Of a DNA stretch of 64,000 nucleotides, positions 56,211-64,000 are shown in pieces. The DNA comes from Verrucosispora sp. WMMD573 (lineage in GTDB: Bacteria > Actinomycetota > Actinomycetes > Mycobacteriales > Micromonosporaceae): positions 5,208,001-5,272,000 of the forward strand of contig NZ_CP114901.1 in the NCBI RefSeq assembly GCF_027497175.1, written 5' to 3'. Position numbers and translations under genes: made by a program. The notes beneath the pieces were generated by a model. It was not told where the DNA came from, made no database searches, and saw only the letters and a list, made by a program, of their open reading frames with translations. Numbering within the stretch: position 1 is the stretch's first letter; each line of letters starts with the position of its first letter.

Positions 56211-57407
56211 ATGACAGGGAACACCAGGGTGGTAGTGGTCGGCGGCGGATTCGCCGGTGTGATGGCGGCCAATCGCCTGATGCAGCGCGACGACGTCTCC
56301 GTGACCGTGGTGAATCCGCGACCGGACTTCGTCATCCGGCTCCGACTGCACCACGTGGTCGCCGGTGTCCACGATGCGGTCGTGCCTTACCGGCAGGTGC
56401 TGGCCGAGGACGTTCAGCTGCTCCAGGACAACGTCACGGCAATCGACGCGGCCCAGCGCAGTGTGACCCTGCTGGGCAACGGCACCCTCGGCTACGACTA
56501 CCTCGTCTACGCGGCGGGCAGCGCGAGCGCCGGCTCACGCGTTCCCGGCGCGGCCGAGTTCGCCTACCCGATGGCCACTCTCGAGGCAGCACAGCGACTA
56601 CGCTCGATCCTCGGCGACCAAGGTCCCGCGACCCCGGTGACGGTCGTCGGCGCCGGGCCGACCGGCATCGAAACCGCCGCCGAGCTGGCCGAACGGGGAC
56701 ACCGGGTCAGTCTGGTCTGCGGGCGTACGCTCGGCGCGTACCTGCACCCGCGGGCCCGACGCGTCGCCACCAGGTCGCTCACCAGGATCGGCGTGGACGT
56801 CCTGGCCGGTCCCGGCGCCGAGGTCACCGAAGTCACGCGGGACGCCGTGCGGCTCGGTGACGGTCGTACGCTGCCGAGCGCGATCACCATCTGGACCGCG
56901 GGCTTCGGGGTGCCGGACCTGGCCACCCGCAGCGGGTTGCGGACCGACGCCATCGGGCGTCTGATCACCGACGAGACGCTGACCAGCGTCGACGACGAAC
57001 GCATCGTCGCGGCCGGGGACTCGGCGGCGCCGTCGGGCGTGCCGTACCGGATGAGCGCCTACACGGCGAGCTGCCTCGGCGCGCACGCCGCGGACACAGT
57101 GCTGCGGCGCATGGCGGGCACCGCCCCGGAACCGGCGAGCGTCTTCTTCGGCGCCATGTGTGTCGGTTTGGGCACGCATGCCGGCATCTACCAGGTCGCC
57201 GGCCGGGACGACACCGCGAACCGGATGTTCGTCGCAGGCCGCCTCGGCGCAAGGCTCAAGGCTCTGACCTACCGGTTCGCGGTTGGTCACCTCACGAACG
57301 AGGCCCGCAAGCCCGGATCGCACCGGTGGCTCGGCAACAACAAGCGCCGACAACTGCTCCAGGCGCAGGCGGCACCGGCGCGGGCTGCCGCTGACCGCTC
57401 GGCGTAG
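56211..57407 (+). CDS. FAD-dependent pyridine nucleotide oxidoreductase (NDH-2 like)
   Basis: A 398-residue flavoprotein with two Rossmann folds. The FAD motif is VVVVGGGFAGVMAANRL near the start; the NAD(P)H motif is VTVVGAGPTGIETAAELAER; the second FAD contact is DERIVAAGDSAAPSG. The layout matches type II NADH dehydrogenases and ferredoxin/quinone reductases without a redox disulfide. ATG 56211 follows GGGAGCC. It is convergent with the GNAT gene that ends the transporter operon. Electron acceptor unknown. Confidence 0.85.
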   Translation: MTGNTRVVVVGGGFAGVMAANRLMQRDDVSVTVVNPRPDFVIRLRLHHVVAGVHDAVVPYRQVLAEDVQLLQDNVTAIDAAQRSVTLLGNGTLGYDYLVYAAGSASAGSRVPGAAEFAYPMATLEAAQRLRSILGDQGPATPVTVVGAGPTGIETAAELAERGHRVSLVCGRTLGAYLHPRARRVATRSLTRIGVDVLAGPGAEVTEVTRDAVRLGDGRTLPSAITIWTAGFGVPDLATRSGLRTDAIGRLITDETLTSVDDERIVAAGDSAAPSGVPYRMSAYTASCLGAHAADTVLRRMAGTAPEPASVFFGAMCVGLGTHAGIYQVAGRDDTANRMFVAGRLGARLKALTYRFAVGHLTNEARKPGSHRWLGNNKRRQLLQAQAAPARAAADRSA

Positions 57408-57440
57408 CGCGACGTGGTCTGCCCGGTCGCACGAAGGCGG

Positions 57441-58016
57441 CTAACGGGGGCGGCCGGGCAGCGCGATCTCGAAGTGAACCGTCTGATAGATGTCGTCGCC
57501 GCCGTCACGCGGATCGTGGATCGGCGTGGCCAGGCTCCGCCAGAACGGTTCGGCACCGTCGATACGCGGATCCGTGTGCAAATAGAGCGCCTGGTATTGC
57601 GGTTGCTGGGTGACGAAGTCGATGGCGAGGCCGACGAGTGCCCGGGCGAGGCCGAAGCGTCGGTGCTCCGGCCGGACGTAAACCCGGAACAGCTGCGCGG
57701 TGGTCTCGTCCGGGTAACGCTGGGCAAGGAAGCGCGGGTGTGGTGGGCTCTTGGGCCCACCGGCCCGCACCCCGGTGGTGCCGACGACCTCGTCGCCCTT
57801 GGTCGCGACGAACAGGGCGTGTTGTCGAGGCGTGAGGTAGGCGCCGTCGAGGTCGATGACGTCCCGGTGCCAGTCGGGCCGGTAGCCGTAGCCGAAGTTG
57901 TGGTAGAAGGTGTCGAGCATGACGCTGCGCGCTCCGTCGAGGTGCCGTCGGTCGGCCGGCTGGACGTCGTACGGGCCGACGTTGCGTCGGTACTGCTGCA
58001 TGGTGTCTCCGGTCAT
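57441..58016 (-). CDS. GNAT acetyltransferase at the end of the transporter operon
   Basis: A 191-residue GNAT protein. After a short leader (MTGDTMQQYRRNVGPYDVQP) it shows ARSVMLDTFYHNFGYGYRPD, then FRVYVRPEHRRFGLARALVG with the acetyl-CoA loop RRFGLA, and YLHTDPRIDGAEPFWRSL. The ATG overlaps the stop of the fused ABC gene (ATGA), so it belongs to the same operon. It could acetylate the transported small molecule, which is inference. Confidence 0.8.
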   Translation of the reverse strand: MTGDTMQQYRRNVGPYDVQPADRRHLDGARSVMLDTFYHNFGYGYRPDWHRDVIDLDGAYLTPRQHALFVATKGDEVVGTTGVRAGGPKSPPHPRFLAQRYPDETTAQLFRVYVRPEHRRFGLARALVGLAIDFVTQQPQYQALYLHTDPRIDGAEPFWRSLATPIHDPRDGGDDIYQTVHFEIALPGRPR

Positions 58017-60403
58017 GGGTTCGACGGTGCCGCGGCGGTCGCCGGGTCGATGTGCAGAAGCGCGCGGGTCAGCGGGTGGCGGGCGTGGTGGAGCAGGGCG
58101 TCGGCCGGGCCGCTGTCGACGACAGTTCCGTCGTCCAGGACGACGATATGGTCGGCGAGGTGAGCCACGACGTCGCGGTCGTGGCTGATCATGACCACGG
58201 TCAGTCCGAGAGTCCGTCGTAGCTCGTCGAGAAGCGTGAGGATGCCGTGCCGGGTGACGCTGTCGAGCCCGGCGGTCGTCTCGTCACAGAGGAGGACGCG
58301 GGGTTCGCTGGCGAGAGCACGAGCGAGCGCCGCGCGGTGCAGTTCGCCGCCGGAGAGCCGGTCGGGACGCTGGATCATGGTGTGTTCGGCGAGACCCACC
58401 CGTTCGAGCAGCTGCCGGGCGGTGTGCCGGGCCTGTTCCGGCGTGGCGTTCCGCAGACGTCGTGCGGGCCCGGCGGTCTGGTCGAGGACGGGCCGGTAGG
58501 GGTCGAAGCTGGCGCGGGCGTCCTGGAACACGTACTGGACCGCCCCGAGTTCGTGCGGCTGGCGCTGGTCGAGGTACGCGGCGAGGCGGTGCTCGGCAAG
58601 GATCACCTGGCCGGTGCGGGCGGGGTGCAGGCCGGCGATGCAGCGGGCGAGGGTGGTCTTACCGCTTCCGGACCGCCCGACCACCGCCAGGCACTGTCCG
58701 GCAGGGACGGCCAGACTGACGTCGCGGAGCACGTCGCGGTGCCGCGCGCCGTCGCGGTGGGCGGCGCTCAGGCCGGAGATGCGCAGCAGCGGCCGGTCCT
58801 CGCCGGCCACCGTCGGTGGCCCGGCCGTTGGCGTCGCGAGCAGTTGCTGGGTGTGCTGGTGCCGCGGCAGGGCGAGCACCTCGGCGGCCGGGCCGGATTC
58901 GACGGCAGCGCCTCGGTGCAGCACGAGGATCTGGTCGGCGACGGCTCGTACCAGGTGCAGGTCGTGGCTGAGCAGGATGACGGCGATACCGTCGCGGGCG
59001 AGGGTCGTCAGTTCCCGGGCGACGGCGTTGCGGGTGATCGCGTCCTGGCCGGTGGTGGGTTCGTCGGCGATGAGCAGCACGGCGTGGGCCAGCAGGGCGT
59101 GGGCGATGACGAGGCGTTGTTGCTGACCGCCGGAAAGCTGGTGGGGGAAGCGGCGCAGGAACCGGCGGTCGGTCGGCAGGCTGACGCGTTCGAGGGCCGC
59201 CGTCACCACGTCCCGATGGTTGCTGCGGCTCTCGCCGGGCGCCTGGTGCCGGGCGATCTCATGGAGTACCGCGCCGATGCGGCGTACGGGGTTGAGGGCG
59301 GCGCCGGGTTGCTGGGGCACGTAGCCGACGGTGCCGGGCCTGGGTGGGCTGGCGGTCGTGACGGACCGACCGGCCAGGGTGATGGTGCCGGTGAGGGTGG
59401 CGCCGGGAATGACCTCGCCAAGCAGGGCCCGGGCGGTGGTGGTTTTGCCGCTGCCGGATGCGCCGATCACGGCGAGAATCTCGCCGGCCGGCAGGCTGAA
59501 CGAGACGCCGTCGACCAACGTCCGGTCTACGGTCGTGGCCGCCAACTCCCGCACCTGGAGGAGGGCATTGTCCGCGTGCGGGCGGTCGCCGGTCGTCCCT
59601 GTTGCGGGTGGTGGTGCGGGGCTGGTGACGGCAGGACCGATCAGGATCTTGTCAGTGACCAGGTTGAACCCGACGGCCAGGCAGATGATCAGCGCGGCCG
59701 GCACGGCGACGGCCCAGGGTTGTAGGAACAGGCCGGTGCGATTGCGGTCCACCATGACGGCCCAGTCCGCGGCGTCGGGCGCCACACCGATGCCCAGGAA
59801 GCTCGCGGTGGCCACCAGATAGATGGCGCCGATGAACCGGACTCCGGCGTCGGCCAGCAGGACGCGGCGGATGCCGGTACCGATGTAGCCGGGACCGCGC
59901 CGCCACCAGCTCTCGCGGTACAGGCGCATCGCCTCCATGGCCGGCCCGTGGGCCAGCGGCAGCGCGGCGGCCCGGGCGATCCGGACGATCTCCGGCAGCC
60001 CGATCAGCGCGACGATCCCGATAAGCGTGAGCGGCCCGGGCGGCGCGGTCGCGGCCAGCAGGATCAGCAGCAACAGCGACGGCACCGCCAGCATCAGGTC
60101 GAGAGGTCGCAGGAGCAGCTCGTCGACCCACCGACGGCGGGTGGCGGCGGCCAGCAGCCCGACCGGCACACCGACGAGGTACGCCAGCAGCGTCGCGCAG
60201 ACGGCGACCACGACGACGGACCGGCCGCCGAGGAGGACCTGCTGCCAGACGTCGCGGCCGACGAAGTCGGTGCCCAGCAGACCGTCGCCGGAGAACGGGA
60301 ACGTGCGGTCGCCCGGCTCGCCGGCCAGCAGCGGGCCGCACACGGCCAGCGCGAGCGGCACCGCGAGCAGCAGGGTCCCGGTCAGGGTACGTAGCCGCCT
60401 CAC
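58013..60403 (-). CDS. Fused DppC permease with two DppD/F-type ATPases
   Basis: A 796-residue three-in-one transporter subunit. Residues 1-255 are a DppC-like permease (GTDFVGRDVWQQVLLGGRSV, then IVRIARAAALPLAHGPAMEA EAA-like loop). The first ATPase has Walker A GASGSGKT (314-321), LSGGQQQRLVIAHALL and VLLIADEPTTGQD. The second has GRSGSGKT (about 585), LSGGELHRAALARALA and VLLCDETTAGLDS. GTG 60403 overlaps the DppB stop (GTGA). The single chain ensures fixed stoichiometry. Such systems import peptides, nickel or metallophores; the substrate is unknown. Confidence 0.88.
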   Translation of the reverse strand: MRRLRTLTGTLLLAVPLALAVCGPLLAGEPGDRTFPFSGDGLLGTDFVGRDVWQQVLLGGRSVVVVAVCATLLAYLVGVPVGLLAAATRRRWVDELLLRPLDLMLAVPSLLLLILLAATAPPGPLTLIGIVALIGLPEIVRIARAAALPLAHGPAMEAMRLYRESWWRRGPGYIGTGIRRVLLADAGVRFIGAIYLVATASFLGIGVAPDAADWAVMVDRNRTGLFLQPWAVAVPAALIICLAVGFNLVTDKILIGPAVTSPAPPPATGTTGDRPHADNALLQVRELAATTVDRTLVDGVSFSLPAGEILAVIGASGSGKTTTARALLGEVIPGATLTGTITLAGRSVTTASPPRPGTVGYVPQQPGAALNPVRRIGAVLHEIARHQAPGESRSNHRDVVTAALERVSLPTDRRFLRRFPHQLSGGQQQRLVIAHALLAHAVLLIADEPTTGQDAITRNAVARELTTLARDGIAVILLSHDLHLVRAVADQILVLHRGAAVESGPAAEVLALPRHQHTQQLLATPTAGPPTVAGEDRPLLRISGLSAAHRDGARHRDVLRDVSLAVPAGQCLAVVGRSGSGKTTLARCIAGLHPARTGQVILAEHRLAAYLDQRQPHELGAVQYVFQDARASFDPYRPVLDQTAGPARRLRNATPEQARHTARQLLERVGLAEHTMIQRPDRLSGGELHRAALARALASEPRVLLCDETTAGLDSVTRHGILTLLDELRRTLGLTVVMISHDRDVVAHLADHIVVLDDGTVVDSGPADALLHHARHPLTRALLHIDPATAAAPSNP

Positions 60404-61344
60404 CGGACGACTTCGATCCGGGGTGCGAGGCGGAACGCCACCAGATCGGCGACCAGGTTCACCACCACGGTGGTGACCGCTACGAGGACGCACAGCGCCT
60501 GCACGGTCGGGATGTCCCGGGTGGACACGGCGTCGACCAGGGCGGTGCCGAGGCCGGGGATGACGAACACCGCCTCGACGACGATGACGCCGCCGAGCAG
60601 CCAGTCGGCGGTGCGGGCGAGTTGCTGCACCACGGGTGCCAACGCCCCGGGCAGGGCGTGGCGAAGCCAGAGCCGGCCGCCGGTGATGCCGAGCCGTCGG
60701 GCGTGCCGCACGTGCTCGCCGCGCAGGGCGTCGAGCATGCCCGCGCGGGTGAGCCGGCTGATGGTGCAGATCGGCCGAGCGAGCAGCACCAGCAGCGGCA
60801 GCACGAGCACGGACGGCCGGGCGAGCAGGTCGGCGCCGAACGCGGTGGGCGGCAGCCAGCCGAGTTGGACGCCGAAGACGGCGATGAGCAGGATCGCCAG
60901 GGCGAATTCGGGTACCGCGTAGAGCGCGACCGATACCGCGGACACCATCCGGTCCAGTCGTCCCCCTTCCCGGCGGGCCGCCAGCATGCCCAGCGTGATG
61001 GCAAGCGGTACGAGCACGAGGAGGGTCACCGCCGCCAACAGCAGCGTGGCCCCCGCACTGTCGGCGAGGCGTTCGATGATCGGCCGCTGCGAGATCAGCG
61101 AGACGCCGAGGTCCCCGCGGATCAGGTCGGTCAGCCAGTCGAGGTAGCGCTGCCAGGCCGGTCGGTCGAGGTCCAGTTGTGCCCGGATCGCGGCGATACG
61201 GGCCGGGTCGGGCTGGTCGCCGGCGATCACCACGGCGGCGTCACCGGGCAGCGCCTCGGTGAGCACGAACACGATTGTGGTGATCCCGGCGACCTGCCCG
61301 ACGCCGAGCAGCAGCCGCCCGGCGGCGTAGCGGGACAGACTCAC
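60400..61344 (-). CDS. DppB-type ABC permease
   Basis: A 314-residue membrane protein with six helices. The N-terminal helix (LLLGVGQVAGITTIVFVLTE) and the external loop GDQPDPARIAAIRAQLDLDR are typical of DppB/NikB; RAGMLDALRGEHVRHARRLG is the EAA loop that contacts the ATPase. GTG 61344 overlaps the binding-protein stop. It pairs with the fused DppC-ATPase gene, which overlaps its own stop. The combination forms a type I importer for peptides, nickel or metallophores. Confidence 0.88.
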   Translation of the reverse strand: MSLSRYAAGRLLLGVGQVAGITTIVFVLTEALPGDAAVVIAGDQPDPARIAAIRAQLDLDRPAWQRYLDWLTDLIRGDLGVSLISQRPIIERLADSAGATLLLAAVTLLVLVPLAITLGMLAARREGGRLDRMVSAVSVALYAVPEFALAILLIAVFGVQLGWLPPTAFGADLLARPSVLVLPLLVLLARPICTISRLTRAGMLDALRGEHVRHARRLGITGGRLWLRHALPGALAPVVQQLARTADWLLGGVIVVEAVFVIPGLGTALVDAVSTRDIPTVQALCVLVAVTTVVVNLVADLVAFRLAPRIEVVR

Positions 61345-62906
61345 CCCAGCCAGACCTTGTCGAAACGGGCCCAGTCGAGGGTGTTGGCCGGGGCGTCGGA
61401 GGACACCCCACCGACCCGCGGGGCAGTGCCGACGAGGAAGTCCGCGAAGCCCCAGATCAGGAATCCACCCTCGGCGTGCAGGGTCCGCTGCATGTCGCCG
61501 TACGCCTGCCGGCGGGTCTCTTCGTCGGCGCTCGAGATGGCCCTGGCGTAGAGGGCGTCGAACTCGGGGCGGGCCCATCGGGTGGCGTTGGTGGTGGAGT
61601 TGGTCAGCAGCCGCTGCGAGATGTGCGTCTCGATGGGCATGGCACCAGAGCGGTACGAGGCCAGCACGCCGGAGTTGAGGATGTCCTTCCAGTAGGTGTC
61701 CTTGTTGCCCATCGCGGTTTCGAGGACGAGCCCGGCCTGCTTGGCCTGTTCGGCGAAGACGCTGGCGGCCTCGACGAAACCGCTGGCCACCGACGCGGTG
61801 TCGAGCGGGATCCGCAGCCCCTTGGCGCCGGCCTTGTCGATGAGGAACCGGGCCCGGTCGAGGTCGCGGGTGCGCTGGGCGATGTCGTCGGCGTAGTACT
61901 GGTAACCCTTGCCGAACAGGTCGTTGCCGACCTGCCCGGAACCGGCCAGGACTGTGTCGACCAACTGTTGGCGGTCGGTGAGCAGGAACATGGCCTCGCG
62001 CAGGTCACGGTTGTCGAACGGCGGCCGGTCGACCTTCATGGCGAACGACTGCATGGTGCTGTTCGGCATCCTGGTGACGGTCATCCGGCCGCCGTCGGCG
62101 TGGGTACGGGCGGTGGTGGGGGTGATGTCGTGCGCGTAGTCGACCTGGCCGGCGAGCAGGGCGTTGACCCGGGCCGATTCCTCGTTGCTGATCAGATATT
62201 CCAGCTCGTCGAGGTGCGCGGCACCCTCCCAGTAGCCGTCGTAGCGCTTGAGCAGCAACGACCGGCCCGGCTGCCAGGAGTCGAAGGTGAACGGCCCGGA
62301 ACCGACGGGTCGCTCGAAGCTGTCGGCGCCCTCGGGGACGATGTACGCGCCGAACGCGGCCAGTGCGTTGGGGAACTCGGCGAAGGGCTGCTTGAGGGCC
62401 AACTCCAGGGTGCGGTCGTCGACGGCCCGGCTGTTGGGCAGGTCGAGCAGGCCGAGGCTGGCCTTGGCCCGGAAAGCTCGCTTCGGGTCGGTGATCCTGG
62501 TGTAGCTGTAGAGCACGTCGGCGGAGCGGACCGGCCTGCCGTCGTGGAAGGTGGCCTGGCGCAGGGTGATCCGCCAACGGGTGAGATCGCTGCTGGGCTC
62601 CCAGCGTTCGGCGAGGCGGGGCTGGATCGAGACGTCCGGGCCGTAGTCGGCGAGCTTGTCGAACATCGCCTTGGCGCGCGATGCCTCATTGAACAGGTTC
62701 GCCAGGTGCGGGTCCAACGTCTCGTTGACACCGCCGCCGGCGAACGCCACCCGCAGCCGGCCGCCGCGCTGGGGCTGCCCGGCCGGGGTGCTCGCCGAGT
62801 CCTGGCCCGGGCCGCAGCCGGTGAGCAGGGCGGCGGAGACGGCGGCGGCGCCGCCGAGCAGGCCACGGCGAGACACCCTCGACGCGGTGACGGGTAGATG
62901 AGGCAT
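61341..62906 (-). CDS. Tat-exported substrate-binding lipoprotein (SBP_bac_5)
   Basis: A 521-residue extracellular solute-binding protein. SRRGLLGG (12-19) is a Tat signal and LTGC places the lipid-anchored Cys at 31. The mature part shows GGGVNETLDPHLANLFNEAS, TFHDGRPVRSADVLYSYTRI, VGSGPFTFDSWQPGRSLLLK and YWEGAAHLDELEYLIS, standard for the peptide/nickel family. It delivers ligand to the permease pair downstream. It is preceded by the methyltransferase gene with a 29-base gap. The ligand class cannot be assigned from sequence. Confidence 0.9.
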   Translation of the reverse strand: MPHLPVTASRVSRRGLLGGAAAVSAALLTGCGPGQDSASTPAGQPQRGGRLRVAFAGGGVNETLDPHLANLFNEASRAKAMFDKLADYGPDVSIQPRLAERWEPSSDLTRWRITLRQATFHDGRPVRSADVLYSYTRITDPKRAFRAKASLGLLDLPNSRAVDDRTLELALKQPFAEFPNALAAFGAYIVPEGADSFERPVGSGPFTFDSWQPGRSLLLKRYDGYWEGAAHLDELEYLISNEESARVNALLAGQVDYAHDITPTTARTHADGGRMTVTRMPNSTMQSFAMKVDRPPFDNRDLREAMFLLTDRQQLVDTVLAGSGQVGNDLFGKGYQYYADDIAQRTRDLDRARFLIDKAGAKGLRIPLDTASVASGFVEAASVFAEQAKQAGLVLETAMGNKDTYWKDILNSGVLASYRSGAMPIETHISQRLLTNSTTNATRWARPEFDALYARAISSADEETRRQAYGDMQRTLHAEGGFLIWGFADFLVGTAPRVGGVSSDAPANTLDWARFDKVWLG

Positions 62907-62935
62907 GGTGAAATCCCTTCGGTGCGAAATGAGAG

Positions 62936-63739
62936 TTACGCCGCGTCGGTGCGGCGGCGGGCGACCAGGTGCAGGCGGTCACCGGACAGGACGGCGGACA
63001 GCGCGGCCGCCGGATGCCAGGGCGGGTCGGTCCGTGGCCCGGGTGTGTCGAACAGGGCCACGACGTCGAACCCGGCGCTGTCGAGCAGGTGCCGCAGTTC
63101 GGCGGGGAACAGCAGCCGCCACGCCGAGGTCTGCACCAGCGGTTGCGGGCATTCCGGCCAGGTCCAGACGCGTTCGCGGCGCAGCAGCTGCTCGCGGTGG
63201 TCGATCCACAGCCGCGTCGCGGAGGTGTACGTGACGTCGCGCCAGGTCACGCTGCGGGTACGGGCACCATCGAGGAGTTCGGTGTTGCCGAGGAAGAAGG
63301 CGCCGTTACGCATTTCCGCCAGCAGCAGTCCGCCGGGGCGCAGGTGCCGATGACAGCGCCGCAGGAACGCGGTCAGGTCGGCGTTGCGGTGGCAGTACAG
63401 CAACGCGCTGTCCAGGCAGGTGATGACGTCGAATTGGCCGGTCAGGTCGAAGGTGCGCATGTCGGCGTGCACGAATCGGACTCGGGGATGGCGGCGCTGC
63501 GCGTAGGTCAGCATCGGCACCGACGTGTCCAACCCGGTGGCGGTGTAACCGAGGGTGACGAGGTGCCCGGCGTCACGACCGGTGCCACACCCGACGTCGA
63601 GCAGCCGGGGCGCGACGACGGTGCGGTCGGCGTATCGGCGTACGAGGTCATCGACAAACCGGGCGGCCACGTGGCCCGGGTCGGGAAACTGTTGTTCGTA
63701 CAGCTCCGGGTTGTCGGTGAGGAAATTGTCTCCGCTCAT
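62936..63739 (-). CDS. Class I SAM-dependent methyltransferase
   Basis: A 267-residue methyltransferase beginning MSGDNFLTDNPELYEQQFPD. Motif I is PRLLDVGCGTGRDAGHLVTL, followed by ATGLDTSVPMLTYAQRRHP and FDLTGQFDVITCLDSALLYC. The C-terminal part has a long beta insertion (SVTWRDVTYTSATRLWIDHR) often seen in small-molecule O- or N-methyltransferases. ATG 63739 overlaps the MFS stop (ATGA). Placed between an exporter and an importer, it may act on the compound that is moved; that is inference. Confidence 0.83.
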   Translation of the reverse strand: MSGDNFLTDNPELYEQQFPDPGHVAARFVDDLVRRYADRTVVAPRLLDVGCGTGRDAGHLVTLGYTATGLDTSVPMLTYAQRRHPRVRFVHADMRTFDLTGQFDVITCLDSALLYCHRNADLTAFLRRCHRHLRPGGLLLAEMRNGAFFLGNTELLDGARTRSVTWRDVTYTSATRLWIDHREQLLRRERVWTWPECPQPLVQTSAWRLLFPAELRHLLDSAGFDVVALFDTPGPRTDPPWHPAAALSAVLSGDRLHLVARRRTDAA

Positions 63740-64000
63740 GACACGCCCGCCGGTGCCGGTGCCGGCGTGAGCAGGCCGCCACGACGCAGCAGCCACACCG
63801 CACCCGCCGATGCCAGCCCGACGCCCGCGGTGAGCAGCCACGCCGCCGCGGGCACACCGGCGCCTGCGGAGTTGCCCACCGCCGCGCCGACGGCGGCGGT
63901 GCACCCGGCGGCGAGGATCCCGGACACCAGGTAGAACAGGCCGAAGTAGGTGCCGGTCAGTCCGGGCCCGGCGAAGGCGGGAATCAGGTCCAGAACGAAC
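63736..64000 (-). CDS. MFS transporter, C-terminal part
   Basis: The window edge cuts this gene; only the last 87 residues are seen. They contain two membrane helices: LIPAFAGPGLTGTYFGLFYL with VSGILAAGCTAAVGAAVG, and AAAWLLTAGVGLASAGAVWL, ending LLRRGGLLTPAPAPAGVS. GLTGTYFGLFYLVSG is typical of MFS helix 10-11. Its stop overlaps the methyltransferase ATG. It probably exports the substance that the downstream ABC system takes up again. Confidence 0.75.
   Translation of the reverse strand, partial: FVLDLIPAFAGPGLTGTYFGLFYLVSGILAAGCTAAVGAAVGNSAGAGVPAAAWLLTAGVGLASAGAVWLLRRGGLLTPAPAPAGVS

Noticed and set aside
58247..62897. Long rightward frames across the peptide/nickel-type transporter genes
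   Set aside because: They are opposite to complete ABC components and show no family features.

Overview
The window is high-GC (about 70% or more) actinobacterial chromosomal DNA. Strong codon bias to G/C in the third position, many GTG starts, 4-base ATGA/GTGA gene overlaps, Tat lipoproteins, CBM2-linked glycosidases, a streptogrisin-type protease and F420-type enzymes point to Actinomycetia. Micromonosporaceae is my best guess, but that is inference only. No rRNA, tRNA, CRISPR array or insertion sequence was seen.

Layout. 0-7 kb: mixed housekeeping and secreted-enzyme genes (alkylation repair, MetAP with its HTH neighbour, a Cip1-like secreted protein, hydrolase/MBL pair, methyltransferase, S1 protease). 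7.2-21.9 kb: a compact natural-product cluster. A glycosyltransferase and a P450 run left; a bimodular NRPS (C-A-T-C-A-T-TE), a class A flavin monooxygenase, a condensation-fold acyltransferase, an SDR and an NTF2/SnoaL-like protein run right, all chained by 4-8 base overlaps. The first A domain reads as the full EntF serine code and the second is nearest to proline. Ser-Pro NRPS plus flavin monooxygenase is the core logic of brabantamide and bacterial pyrrolizidine alkaloid pathways; the glycosyltransferase matches the brabantamide case. This is the most interesting system in the window.

21.9-34 kb: GH62 arabinofuranosidase under a CebR-like operator, a YcxB-like protein, a FtsX/MacB-type ABC exporter, a threonine dehydratase remnant, DUF305, MscS and LtrA membrane proteins, an MFS pump, and a quinone-oxidoreductase/TetR divergent pair with twin operator-like sites. 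The Cip1-like gene at 2.1 kb carries a second CebR-like site, so the two plant-polymer genes probably share cellobiose-type control. 34-40 kb: small single genes mixed with decayed ones (alpha/beta hydrolase, SGNH hydrolase, VOC, GNAT), plus a MerR-methyltransferase fusion.

40-51 kb: PHP phosphoesterase/histidine phosphatase pair, MTA phosphorylase, then a divergent locus of membrane protein and epimerase facing GT2, DUF2064, methyltransferase, membrane molybdopterin oxidoreductase, small membrane protein and a two-component system. This looks like one uncharacterised sugar/envelope pathway. 51-58 kb: ECF sigma factor with a SnoaL domain, a coaD-like gene, acetyltransferases, a secreted serine hydrolase and an NDH-2-like flavoprotein. 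57.4-64 kb: a left-running operon of MFS exporter (cut by the window end), methyltransferase, peptide/nickel-type binding lipoprotein, permease, a fused permease-ATPase-ATPase and a GNAT enzyme, all tightly coupled. It resembles a small-molecule export/re-import module.
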